Below, in pieces: positions 36,951-49,084 of a stretch of DNA of 64,000 nt. Within the stretch, counting starts at the first letter, position 1, and each line of letters starts with the position of its first letter. Below the pieces are notes generated by a model. The model was not told where the DNA came from. It saw nothing but the letters and a program-made list of their open reading frames with translations, and ran no database searches. Source of the stretch: Raphanus sativus (Eukaryota > Streptophyta > Magnoliopsida > Brassicales > Brassicaceae); assembly GCF_000801105.2 (NCBI RefSeq), contig NC_079514.1, forward strand, positions 8,308,001 through 8,372,000. The letters run 5' to 3'. The translations under genes and the position numbers were made by a program.

Positions 36951-37024
36951 TGGCTTCGCCAGGGTTCGAACCGGAGACCTTCAGTGTGCTAGACTGACGT
37001 GATAACCAACTACACCACGAAACC
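36951..37024 (-). tRNA. tRNA-Val-like gene with an Ala (AGC) anticodon
   Basis: 74 bases on the minus strand. The body matches plant tRNA-Val(AAC) from memory (starts GGTTTCGTGGTGTAGTTGG), but the anticodon loop reads CTAGCAC, so the anticodon (36988-36990) is AGC. The acceptor stem pairs fully with a U3-G70 wobble; the T stem has one C-U mismatch. The B box GGTTCGAACCC is intact. It converges on the tRNA-Asp-like gene 46 bases away. Confidence 0.75.
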
Positions 37025-37486
37025 ATTTTATTATATGGTTGTTACAGTTAGTTTTACAAAACTATTTGATGAATCAGATCCAGCGACATGCGACGTACTA
37101 ACTCCAGGGCTTTGATCCATAACATTATTTTGTTTGTGAGGGTTGATATCAGTTAAAGGAGATTTGAATGTCGTTCTCGCATGTTATGTTTGTCTACAAA
37201 ACTATATGGAGAAGATAACAAGATGAATTATTCATGAAACATTCCACATCAATAGCCAGTCAGCCACAGAAACAACAAAGGGCTATTTTCTCATGGACAA
37301 ACATGGTACTTTGCTAAAATTGTCGATTAAGATTTAAAGCGAAAATGTCGTCAACACAGGCTAATGATCCAACAAAACAAATTCACGCAGTCCAGATTTT
37401 CTATTCAACCCTCAAAATAACATAATTTGAACCAAAAGTTACAACTTGAAAACTCAGACCGTTATTGTAAAGACCCTGGCTCATGC
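37025..37486. other. Spacer and PAD1 3' UTR
   Basis: No gene recognised. It includes the promoter side of the minus-strand tRNA-Val-like gene and the PAD1 3' UTR. Confidence 0.5.
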
Positions 37487-38750
37487 TCAGGTTTCCTTTG
37501 AAGGGCCTTTCTTGGCTGCTTCTGCAGCAGCCTTCTCTGCTTCGATCTCAGCCACAATAGCATCGATTTCAGCTTCTTCTAGCTGCCTCAGAGTACCTTC
37601 CTCCCGTGTCATCAGAGCAACCTCAATGTTCTTTCCCCCACTCTCAACAACCTGCAAATTGCAAAAACCTCATCAGCTATTTACAAAATCCACACGCTTA
37701 GGCAAGCAAGAAACCAATACATATGATCAAAAGAAACCTACTTGGTAATAAGGCCCCTAGTAATAGCTCAAAAGAAAACCAACTTGGTTTAGTTATAGAG
37801 AAACAAAGGAGCAAACTAACCTCAAGCAGAGCACGGATAGCAAGCTTCACAGTTTCTTGACCAGAGGTTTCTTTATAATTCTTCTCCAGAAACTCCCTGA
37901 TAGAGTTCGAGTTTCTCCCGGTCGCATTAGCCTTCCAAGCAGAGAACGTCCCAGATGGATCAGTCTGATAAAGCGAAGGAATACGAGTGTAGGGATCAAA
38001 ACCGACAATAAGAGTGGAAAGACCAAAAGGTCTAACACCTCCACTTTGAGTGTACTTCTGCTGAAGCCCGGCAATGTACCGAGTGATGTACTCGACAGTC
38101 ACGGGATCCTCCAACGTAAGCCTGTGGCTTTGACACTCGATCCTCGCCTTGTTAATCAGGACACGAGCATCTGCCTTGAGCCCAGCACAGGCCAATGCAA
38201 CGTGGTTATCAAGACTCACAATCTTTCTAGCTGATCTGTGAGAAACAAACAAAAAAAAAGGTCAATCTTTTATTGGTTAGATATCCATAAAGGTAAAAAC
38301 TTTACTCGATTTCAACAGTAAAATATTGAATTCACTGTACACAAGGTTCAATCTTTACACTCGTTAAACAAAAAAAAAGTAAAGTCTTTTAACTACGGAT
38401 CAGCTACGATTCTACGATCTAACACTCCCAGTTACGAAGTTGATACAAAACCCTAAAATCAAAGTTCGTTTCGATTCGATTGAAAAAAGGGTTTAGCAAT
38501 TGACCTAAATCAAGCGACCCAGGTGTGTAACAAACAACTTTGAATCGGTTAGAGATTGGGAGCTGTATATGTTATACCTTGTATCCTGGAGCTTAGGGGT
38601 GGATTTCTTCTCGACGGCGAGGACGACGGTATCGGTGCCGCGGACTCCGACGGCGGCGTTACCCTTACGGACAGCTTCTAGGGCATACTCCACCTGAAAA
38701 AGGTGGCCGTCGGGGGAGAACACTGTGATTGCTCGATCATATCTCGCCAT
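37487..38750 (-). CDS. PAD1: 20S proteasome subunit alpha type-7 (alpha4)
   Basis: Three exons on the minus strand (38578-38750, 37821-38235, 37487-37651) give 250 residues, the normal length. It opens with the alpha-subunit signature [20 protein letters not shown] (residues 4-23), needed for ring assembly and gate formation. The Ntn-hydrolase fold follows with [18 protein letters not shown], and a charged C-terminal helix rich in Glu, Lys and Ala ends PSKET. Alpha subunits are non-catalytic; they form the outer ring of the 20S core in cytosol and nucleus. Sequence and order match At3g51260 (PAD1). Confidence 0.95.
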
Positions 38751-40301
38751 CTCTCACTCTATTGACTGTTATTTCTAATTCACCTCTGCGTCTCTCTCTC
38801 TCTCTCTTTCGTTTTGTTCAAAATCGATTCCAACTTAGGCGACAAGCCAGATTTCTTTAGTTTGGTTTAAATCCCCTGCGGACAAGCTCACGTTTCCAGA
38901 CTATGATAAAGAATCATCAGTGTCGATTTGTTTCTTTTTGGGCCTTAAATGAGCTACATTGGCCCAAACTCAAGCAGAATAGGCCCTTTTTCTATACTAA
39001 ACTTTCCTCCATATCAGTTAGAGCATCCGCAAAGGAGGATTTAACCAATCCTTAGCGCGATAACATAGGGTAATTTGATTAAAATAATAATAGATGTGCT
39101 CGATTACGGAAGGATTGATCCTTGAACAAGGATTAGAAGGATCAAGTCCTTGTGTACGTGTCCGTCGGTGATAGGTAGATGTTTGGTTTGTGTTTGGCGA
39201 GAGGAAAAAAAATTTGGTCATTTGCAACCGAAACCAAAAAAAAAAAGAAAAGCTCTCGAGTCTCGACGAAAAGGCGATTTGGAGGCGTCGGCTTCAGGAA
39301 GGTAAAGCGATCCCTTCTCTCGTAGATTAATCGATTCCGAAGACTTTTCATCATGTTTTCCTCTCTATCTAGGGTTCGGTTTTGGGTTTAAATCGATTTG
39401 GGGATATTTGTGTTCGAAATTAGGGTTTGCAAACGATTTGGGTATAAATCGAAATCAGGGTTTCAAAACGATAATTGTCTAAATCTATTTGATGAGCTTC
39501 TCGTTTGTTCTTATAATAGGTTTCAATCGATTAGGTTTGAAAACCGTTTGTGGGTTGCTCGTTTGTTCTCGTTTCGTTTCAAAACCGATTCTCGTTTCTT
39601 CTCGTTTCGTTTCAAAACCGTTTCTGGGTTGCTCGTTTGTTATTATTTGATGAGGTTCTCGTTTCGTTTCAAAACTGTTTCGTTTCAAAACCGTTTCTCG
39701 TTTGTTATTACGGGATTAAGGGAAGAAACTCAATTGAGTTTCTTGTAAATACATGTTAATGTTTAAAATGCTAAAATGATGAAAATTTGTAATAGAAATA
39801 GTATTTATTCAGACACAGGTATGAATCTCAAACTACCTCCTGTCTTTTTCTCCTGTTTTTTTTCTATTCTGTACTCGAAAAAAAATTATTACTTTATTTG
39901 AATATTTTGTCTATTTTATTCATATAAAAAATTAAAAAAATGGCTATTTGAAATAATTATCCTATAAAAAGAAGTATTGTATTCATACACAATGTCCAAG
40001 ACATCTAAGAAGCATGTGGATCATTTGGCTCATTTCAAATTTTAAGAGTTAATCAAAATTAGACACAGCTTTGTGATATATCTTGATTAGTTGGTTGAGT
40101 TTCAATAGTTTGGCCCCTATAATATCAAACCAATTTCACATATTCAAACTCTTGACCACAACGGTTTCTTTTCCTAGCTCAGCCACGGCTCGTACATATA
40201 TAGGAGACTACAAGTTATGATCTATCTTGAGATACCCAAAATTAAAAAAATATCTGCAATGAGGTTGTTCTTACTAGACAGGGACCAACAAAGGATTCTA
40301 A
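38751..40301. other. Intergenic with CGTTTCAAAACCG repeats
   Basis: PAD1 leader and promoter at the left (CT repeat near 38788-38808). Around 39500-39720 an irregular tandem repeat of TCTCGTTTCGTTTCAAAACCG-like units occurs five or six times and makes open frames that I judge spurious. The right end holds the F3H 3' UTR. No gene recognised. Confidence 0.55.
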
Positions 40302-41774
40302 TTAAGTGATGATTTGGTCGAGAGGCTTGGTAGCTTCCTTTGGGTCGAGAGGCTTGGGAGCTTCCGTGTGGTCATCATGTTGTTCTTTAGCCAGCTTCTT
40401 GAGACGAGCCACCTCCAGATCTCTACCCATCTTTCTCTTATACATCTCCTCAAACGTAATAGGCTCCTCCAGTATCGGCTTCTCTCCTTCTCTCACTTTA
40501 AGCGGATACACGGTTGCTTCCGGCGCCGGATTCTGGAACGTGGCTATGGATAATCTGCTCGAGTTGGAGTTCACCACAGCCTGGTGGTCAGCGTTCTTGA
40601 ACCTCCCGTTGCTCAGATACTTCAACAGACATGCAAGAGTTAATCTAACCAAATAAAAATCACAAAACAGAGAAAATATAAGCAGGCATTCTGAGATCGA
40701 AAAGGTTAAGAAAGTATACTAACGTGACCATGGTCGCCAAGATTGACGACAAAAGCTCCTTCAACAGGCTGAACCGTGATCCACGTCTTCCCATCGTCTC
40801 GTGTGGCTTGTAAACCACCGACTTGGTCTTGGAGCAGCAAAGTGATGGTTCCAGGGTCAGTGTGACGCTTGAGTCCGAGTGTGAGATCAGGCTGAGGGCA
40901 TTTTGGGTAATAGTTAACAACTATTTTCTGGTCCATATCGACGCATGCATTGGTAAGTGCTTCTTTCTCAAGTCCCATAGCTTCAGACAAAATCTCAAGA
41001 AGCTTACAAGCCAACTCCATCAGCTTCTCGCTGTACTCCTCCGTCACTTTCACCCACCCGTCCGGCTTACTCGGCCACCGTGAGTAGTCTCTGTTTCTCA
41101 CCGGGTACGAGAAATACGTCACGATCTCCCTCCAATCTTGAACAACCTCTCCCTACATATAATGATTATTACGTATTTTACTACAGAACATGCTACATAA
41201 CCAAGAAACACATGCATGGGTCATCATTAAATTTACGGCTATATGCTGCAAAAATAAATTAAGAAATACAAAAATCAAGTAGAAAATTGTTAGAATTCGA
41301 GTTACAAGTTGGCATCTAATGAATTTAAGCGAAATACAAACTTTTTAAAAAATATATTTTAGAAAACTTACTATAATGTTATTAAAATGTACTATAAAAT
41401 TATGGTGGATTTACCTGGAGATGACTTGAGACGATGAATCCTCCCTTTTTACCACCGGACATGTCGAACTTTAGTTTTTCATCAGGAGGCAAAGTGAAGA
41501 AGTTGCGAGAGAGACAGGTCATATCCGCCACCAAACTAGTATCGACGCCATGGTCGACCACCTGAAAAACACCCCAGTTCTCACAAGCCTCAACGATCTG
41601 ACGACATATCTCTCCTCTTTTCCCACCAACATCGTCGATTCCTGCGAGAGATATCACGGGGATTTCGTTGCTGAAGTCATTGTAGGCAACCTTGGGACGT
41701 TCTTCCACGTCCCGGACGAACTTGGAGTTGAGCTTAGACTCTCCGGCAAGCTCAGTTAGAGTTGCTGGAGCCAT
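40302..41774 (-). CDS. F3H: Flavanone 3-hydroxylase (naringenin 3-dioxygenase)
   Basis: Three exons on the minus strand (41415-41774, 40724-41152, 40302-40619) give 368 residues. This 2-oxoglutarate/Fe(II) dioxygenase converts flavanones to dihydroflavonols for flavonols, anthocyanins and proanthocyanidins in the cytosol. It starts [19 protein letters not shown]. Iron ligands are the HTD of LKRHTDPG and a second His in FKNADHQAV; the RLSIATF block holds the 2-oxoglutarate-binding Arg-x-Ser. The C-terminus is about ten residues longer than the Arabidopsis protein as I recall it and contains a repeated KPLD unit ([16 protein letters not shown]). Order matches At3g51240 (TT6). A hAT-type element begins 274 bases upstream of the start. 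Confidence 0.95.
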
Positions 41775-42047
41775 TTATACACCCAAGAATGTTCAATTAC
41801 AAAAGGCAAAAAAAGATTGAATGTACAAGAAAAAAAAAGAGAATGTGTAATGAATATATGAGAAGACACAACAAGAAAAAATTGTTATAAGTATCAAATC
41901 TTTTGTTACTATGGCTACAATTTTGTAATTAATTTGGCCAGTAGCTATATTTAGTTACAAAATGTTTTTGTAGTTGTGGATTTGTGAATATCATCCAGAG
42001 GATGTTTGTGGTTAATGTCAACAAATCAATATATCCTTGGCTATGAA

Positions 42048-42932
42048 TAGGGGTGTCAAAATGGGTCAAATGGGTCAACCCAACCCATAACCCAAATGGG
42101 TTGACTATTAATGGGTCATGGGTCAATCCAATCCATTTATTAAATGGGTTGGGTTGATCCATGACCCACTAAATTAAATGGGTCAGATGGATTAATGGTT
42201 GACCCATGAACCCAACATCTTTATAATGACCATTTTTAAATTAAGATCAAGTTGATCGAATTGAGACATAAATTAAATTAAGACCAAGTTGATCGAATTG
42301 AAAATTTTATTTTTCCGGTTTTTGCGAAAAATTTCGTTTTTCCGGTTTTGACGAGAAATTGCGTTATTCCAATTTTGGTGGGAAGTTGCGTTTTTCCGGT
42401 TTTGACGGAAAATTGCGTTTTTCCGATTTTGACGGGAAATTGTATTTTTCGGTTTTGGCGGGAAATTGTGTTTTCGGCGAAAATTTTGTTTTCCCATTTT
42501 TGCGGAAATTTACGTTTTCCTGTTTTGGCGGGAAATTGCGTTTTCCGGTTTTGGCGGGAAATTACGTTTTCCGGTTTTGGCGGGAAATTGTGTTTTCCGG
42601 TTTTACCGGAAAATTGTTTTTTTTTTACGATTTTGGTGGAAAATTGCATTTTCGGTTTTGGCGAGAAATTATGTTTTTCCGGTTTTTGTGGGAAAATGTA
42701 TTTTTGTGATTTTGACCAATTTTTTAGTTAAAAACTAAATGGGTTAGAAATGACCCAACCCAATAGATCTATTTAACTTGTTAACCCATTAACTTGTTAA
42801 TCCATTAACCTGTTAACCCATTAACTTGTTAACCCATCAATCCATTGGATCAAAAATAAACAATTCATTTGGATTAATGGGTCAGTTTGGGTTGGGTCAA
42901 CCTATGGGTCATGACCCATTTTGACACTCCTA
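42048..42932. mobile_element. Non-autonomous hAT-type element carrying a minisatellite
   Basis: 885 bp with inverted ends (TAGGGGTGTCAAAATGGGTCA at the left; TAGGAGTGTCAAAATGGGTCA read inward from the right) and a perfect 8-bp target duplication GCTATGAA (42040-42047 and 42933-42940). Subterminal zones are rich in GGGTCA and GGGTTGACCC. The centre is a 26-bp tandem repeat. No transposase frame is seen. Confidence 0.88.
42301..42716. repeat. Minisatellite, about 16 copies of a 26-bp unit
   Basis: Imperfect units close to GGAAATTGCGTTTTCCGG followed by TTTTGGCG, running through the centre of the hAT-type element. The repeat keeps several frames open on both strands (about 42278-42738); these are by-products of its periodicity and not genes. 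Confidence 0.9.
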
Positions 42933-42940
42933 GCTATGAA

Positions 42941-44324
42941 TAAACACAAGTCAAATCATAATTGTTTCTATGTATAGAGAAAAACCTTATTATCTATATA
43001 CCTTTGTAGCTGTTTTAAGTTTGTGGCTTTTTAAACTTTGGCTAAAAAGCCCTAAGGAAATCATGAAACTAAAACATTCATTACTGACCTTTGGTGCTAG
43101 TGTTTTTACTTTGGATCAAGCTTTCAAGTGTTTGGAATTTTAAGTTTTGTAGCTATTTAACATTATGTATTATTTATAAATATTTATTTTTCTCAATTTT
43201 ACATTTTTAAACATGATAATTTATGACCAAGAAGATTTGGTAGCTATATACACAATTTTTCGAGAGAAAGAGTGGATGACTGAAACGAAGAGTTCGTTCG
43301 CTACCTACCACGGTATAAGTTATATTTCTGCACTTTCTATAAGACAGGTTACTCAACTAGCTACATGCATTCGTACTTTATTTATATTTGTAAACTATGA
43401 GACATCAGCTACACGGAAGTAGTTTAGTGGTAGACGAATTTTGTAGAAATTCGAGTTTGGAGAAATCATATATATATACGACACTATATCGGTGACAAAC
43501 GGATGGAAGACTATGCTTAGACCTTATTTGAATATCCAAAAAAGTTAATCTACAAAGTGCATTTTAGACTAAAATTAGTTTGAGTCATTCCATAGATCCC
43601 GGATATATACCTCATGTAAATATAAAACAGATGAGACATTTGTTATCTTTATGGAGTGAGCAGAAAAGCAACGTCTTAGATTGGTTCGCGGAGAATTTTC
43701 GGGTAAGGTTTTACGTTACAATGTTAGATCATCATCAATTTGCATGGCACAATCACGCTGAGGAGAGAAGACGAGACGACACGCCTGTCTTCCTAAAAGT
43801 TGAGAATGTAGATAGATGATCAGAATTGTATATTGTTGCCGCACACTGACTGGAACACAGTTAGAAAAAAAACCATTTGTGATTTCGGGGCCCAATAAAG
43901 GCCTATTAAAGAGACGCATAAGGAGAAAGGTCGTTGTCGCAATGAGGATTTGATTATTTGGTAGTAGCAAAACTAACAGAACACATGAAAACGGAAGGAC
44001 GTTCCAACGAACCTCTCTACTTGTATTTACCCAAAGTTATATTTTGTGTGAAGTAAACGCAAAGACATTCTCATCTACATTCTGTTGCTAGTATATTTTT
44101 AAAAAATAAATGCACCATGAAAAAAAGTTAACAACTTACCAATCATATTTGTCATTTAGATGGGATTTCGACCCGTTATTGAAAATGAAATGACATATTA
44201 CATGACTGAACCATTACATAATCTAATCATAACGTAGTCAATTATACTAACCTAGTCACCATCCATTTTACCAACAACAACCAACGGTTGCAATCTTATT
44301 TCGAGAGAGTGATGCTTCTTTCTC
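42941..44324. other. Intergenic
   Basis: AT-rich spacer with several short open frames (up to 84 codons) that I do not recognise. No repeat boundaries found. Confidence 0.5.
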
Positions 44325-44332
44325 TATAAAAA
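44325..44332 (+). promoter_or_regulatory. TATA box of the WEB-family gene
   Basis: TATAAAAA, 89 bases upstream of the chosen ATG (44414). An in-frame ATG at 44351 falls almost at the expected transcription start, so the later one is preferred. Confidence 0.5.
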
Positions 44333-44413
44333 GCTTTAAGACATGGTCACATGGACCACAAACTCATACAACTAAAGCAAACAAAACAACCCTCAATCAT
44401 CTGCATTCTTGCA

Positions 44414-45084
44414 ATGGTTCGCGCGGAGATCGACACTGGAGCTCCTTTCCGGTCTGTTAAAGAAGCCGTCACTCTCTTCGGCGAGAGAATTCTTCTCGGA
44501 GATAATTACATCAACAAGTCTCTAGAGGTAATAACAATTAAATACATACATGTTTTGCATATAACAACAATTATGTGTATAGATAACATACCAATTATTA
44601 ACATTCTTGAAATGATTTTCGACCGTGTGGTTAGATAAACGGAATTAGAAACAAATGCATAGAAGCTGAGCTTGATGAAGTAAAGGCGAATCTTAGGAAA
44701 GCAGAAGAAGAGAACAAGGTTTTGTCTCAACTTCTCGAAACCCTCACACACGAGCTTGAAACGGCTAAGGAAAAGCTAAGGCACTCGGTCAGAAAATCCC
44801 CTGAAAACCCTCAAGTTGAAGATGACCTCAAATTTATAGAGCAATCCAGGGTTATTGAACCGGATAGAATAACCGAGATCAAAGTGAACCGGTTTGACGA
44901 AAATGAGGTGTATGATGAGGATCGTTTGGAGAGGAGGCGTTCGGTGAAGTTTGCGAATCCACCGTTGTTAACGAAAGTCATTGAGAGCAAAGAGGAGAAG
45001 AAGAAGAACCAAGTTATGGTGAAGAAGCAGACAAAGAAGATGAAGCCATTGGCTGCTTGGCTCTTCGCAAGAAAATTGGTCTAG
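44414..45084 (+). CDS. WEB-family (DUF827) coiled-coil protein, short
   Basis: Two exons (44414-44527 and 44635-45084) give 187 residues. The N-terminus holds the family motif [18 protein letters not shown] (about 10-27). A heptad-patterned helix follows ([29 protein letters not shown]), then a basic C-terminus ending [13 protein letters not shown]. Weak-chloroplast-movement-under-blue-light relatives organise actin-dependent chloroplast movement, but this short member has only the N-terminal motif and one coiled coil, so its role is open. Order matches At3g51220. The frame extends 21 codons upstream to 44351; MVRAEIDTG is preferred by family similarity and TATA position. Confidence 0.82.
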
Positions 45085-45367
45085 TTGACCACTTTTAGAA
45101 ATGCTTGTCTCGCGTTTATATGCCTTACATATTCTGAAATAATAACCCCAAAACTAAAATAGTTCTTACTTTGGGGATTCATGCAACTTAAATTTGTAAC
45201 AGTTTTCTTGTCGATTTGTAGCAACTACATAGACAAACTGGATCGTGTCAAATGTTTTTAAGGGATTTTAGCATCCGAAATATGAATGATAAATATAAGC
45301 AATCTACATTTTTATAAATTTCGTAAAATTAATATTAACTGGGTTTTCGATTGTAACTACGAACATA
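45085..45367. other. Spacer between the WEB gene and the RPL8 promoter
   Basis: 3' UTR of the WEB gene and AT-rich spacer. Nothing else seen. Confidence 0.5.
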
Positions 45368-46599
<1,232 letters not shown>

Positions 46600-47919
46600 A
46601 CTTGCTTGTGGCACAAGCTTCTCTGTTTTCTTTGATTTTTTTGCTTATTTTATTATTAAACCTTAAGAGTTTGCCGTTAAATTTTTTTGTTGGTGTTTAA
46701 ATCTTATGCGTTTTGTATTGGATTTACCCTTAGGGGATATATTTATGATATATTTAATATTTTCTTTTGGCAGACCAATTTCAATTTTCATTCATAATTA
46801 TTATAAAATTATTCATTGTTGGTTGAGATATAAAAGTGGATTATAATAGATTTTTTTTGACTGAAAGGCTTGATTATAATAGATTCAATAGATATATAAG
46901 AGGTGGTTCTTGATATCTTGCGATTTTAGCTGCTTGTGCGTATTTCCGATGTGTGAGAATAGACTTGTCGAGTTGTGGCAATTTGAGCTTGTGTGCATAG
47001 TACTGTCTTGCTGGAAAGGTGTTGTTTGAGCCATATTTGGTTTACTTGTTAAGCTAGAGAGACAAAAGACATCCGTGAGAAAAAAGATATCATTGTAGTT
47101 GAGAAGTGAGAGATGTGACTGTGCAATATTTGACAATGATGATACTAATAGATTAGGAATAATGTAATATTCCACATATTGTACAAATGCCCTAATGACT
47201 CTAGTGTATATATACTTTACATAATGTAATATGCGAAGGCAATGGTTTTAGAAAGTAACAGATACTGGTTTGAGATAATGTCGGTGTTTTGGACTGCTTT
47301 ATTCTTGTTAGCTTTACTCCCAAGTAACATCTACCCAATGAATTTTTTATATATAATGTTTGGAATACTCTATTGTCTCGTCTCGGAGAAGAAAACGAAA
47401 TTAAAAACGCAGATGATTGATCTCGTTTTGCAGTCATTTCAGATTCTATTATGTTTAGTAAACTTTCACCCATGACTATTTCAAGTACTCGACTACCATC
47501 CAAATTATGTTCCGGTCATTTTGATGCTCTAAACAAAATACTTTGCTAAATTAGTTAGAAATAAAATTAATCAGATTGAAAGTGTCTTGAACCTCAAGTT
47601 TTTGTTTTAGTTACACAGTGACAAGACGATTCTATTTTGTGATTTGGAATGAAACAGATTCAGAATATGTATGTTCAAAAATCATTCTTCTAACACCTTT
47701 TAAATTTCTATCTTTTAGGCTTTTGGAGCCTCGGCCTCAAACTAGATCTCAATCGGTCATGAACATAGACGCTACTTCCACCCATCTGACTACCTCTCAG
47801 AGTGCTACAATAGAGACAGTCTTTCTGAATTTTCCAATTTGTGAATGGTAGTGGTTAGTGTGATCAATGCATCGAAGCCTTCCGCTTCAACAACCGATAA
47901 AACAAAGGGTCTGCGTGAA
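46600..47919. other. Intergenic
   Basis: RPL8 3' UTR, then AT-rich spacer. Open frames at 46885-47500 are unrecognised and probably chance. Confidence 0.5.
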
Positions 47920-48690
47920 AAATAAATAAACAGAGGATAAGACATAGCTACAAAATGGTTGAATTACCTTAAAAATGACTTTTCGAGAACAAGAAAGAAT
48001 TAAAGAAGAGATGGTAGATGGATAGGATTTGGTGGTTTCCAACACTTTAGTAATGATGTTCCTGATCTGTATCAACAGTTGCTATATATCTTCTTCAAAA
48101 TTCCTTGAATAAGCTCCTCCCAAACTAGAGATGAGTACTTGCAAAGAAACATAGTTAGGAATCTTAGGATCGATATTTCTGTTCCATGTCATTACTCTGT
48201 CACAAGTAGCAAGCCTTTTCAACATAGCTAACCATGTTACAAATGCAAATTTCGGTATGCCAAAAGTGATTCATACTCCGTCCGACTAGTTCACTTTTTG
48301 CTTCTCTTCCCGACACAGTTTCCAAGTCTCAGTACTTGAGAAAGGCTTTTAAGACCTGGTCTTCTTCTCCGGAGATCATAATCCTCTGCTTTTTCTTTTC
48401 TGAAAATATTCAGTTGTTGTTGCAGCGTCAATTAAAACAGTTATTATGTACCCCTTCTTCGCGCCTTCGAGGATTGTTGAGGGCCGGCCTCGTCCACAGT
48501 TGCTTCCCGGCAAATATTCAGATTGATAATCTTTCTGTCTCAAAGTAAATATGCAAGATACCCATCTCCAACCAACAATCGAACCATAATGATTTTATCA
48601 TTACCAATTTTCCTGTGGAAAGTTTTTGCTAGAACTCGTAGTTTTAAAATATTCTGCCACATCCGAAAAACCTTGTGCCGTTTTACTACT
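47920..48690 (-). pseudogene. LINE ORF2 3' remnant (reverse-transcriptase zinc-finger region)
   Basis: The minus strand contains decayed pieces of the C-terminal part of a plant LINE ORF2. A block near 48530-48650 reads FHRKIGNDKIIMVR. Then after stops and shifts, a block near 48175-48280 reads ITFGIPKFAFVTWLAMLKRL followed by ATCDRVMTWN, which matches the zf-RVT consensus (IPKH-F--WLA---RL-T-DR). No intact frame or tail was found. It is old. Confidence 0.7.
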
Positions 48691-49007
48691 GATTTTGAAA
48701 AAGAAAAATCTTTGTTGTTAGATTCATACAATATGTCGCTATAAAATTAATAAAAAAAAAATCAAATGATTTGAAATTTCTTGATTCAGACGTAGCATCC
48801 CAAGACTATTCACGAGGTTTGACCAGAAAAATGAGTAAACCACTAACGTGTGAGGCGTTACTATATGGAAACAAACCGCATCAATCAGACAGCAATGAAA
48901 CGGAAATACTACCCCACGATGAATAATATTGACCATATAATAATAATAACGCTCTAATTGACCAAAATACCCTCTCCGTCTTCAAGCTCTAACTCTCCGT
49001 CACTGTC
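48691..49007. other. MUR1 promoter region
   Basis: AT-rich with one A-run. No gene recognised. It lies directly upstream of the TATA box at 49008. Confidence 0.45.
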
Positions 49008-49017
49008 CTATTTAAAC
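49008..49017 (+). promoter_or_regulatory. TATA box of the GDP-mannose dehydratase gene
   Basis: CTATTTAAAC, 77 bases before the ATG at 49085. The leader between them is unusually GC-rich. Confidence 0.5.
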
Positions 49018-49084
49018 ACACAACAACCCGACGACGCATAGCGCCACCGCGAAACACCCAGATCCAGACTCCAAATCAAAAACA

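Noticed and set aside
39398..39759. Overlapping frames rich in FETK/RFKT repeats
   Set aside because: Low-complexity translation of the CGTTTCAAAACCG tandem repeat; no start context or homologue.
41774..41795. TATAAATGG overlapping the F3H start codon as a TATA box
   Set aside because: It abuts the ATG itself, so it cannot position a transcript that includes the start codon and a leader.
42278..42738. Several overlapping 75-127 codon frames on both strands
   Set aside because: They are produced by the 26-bp minisatellite inside the hAT-type element.
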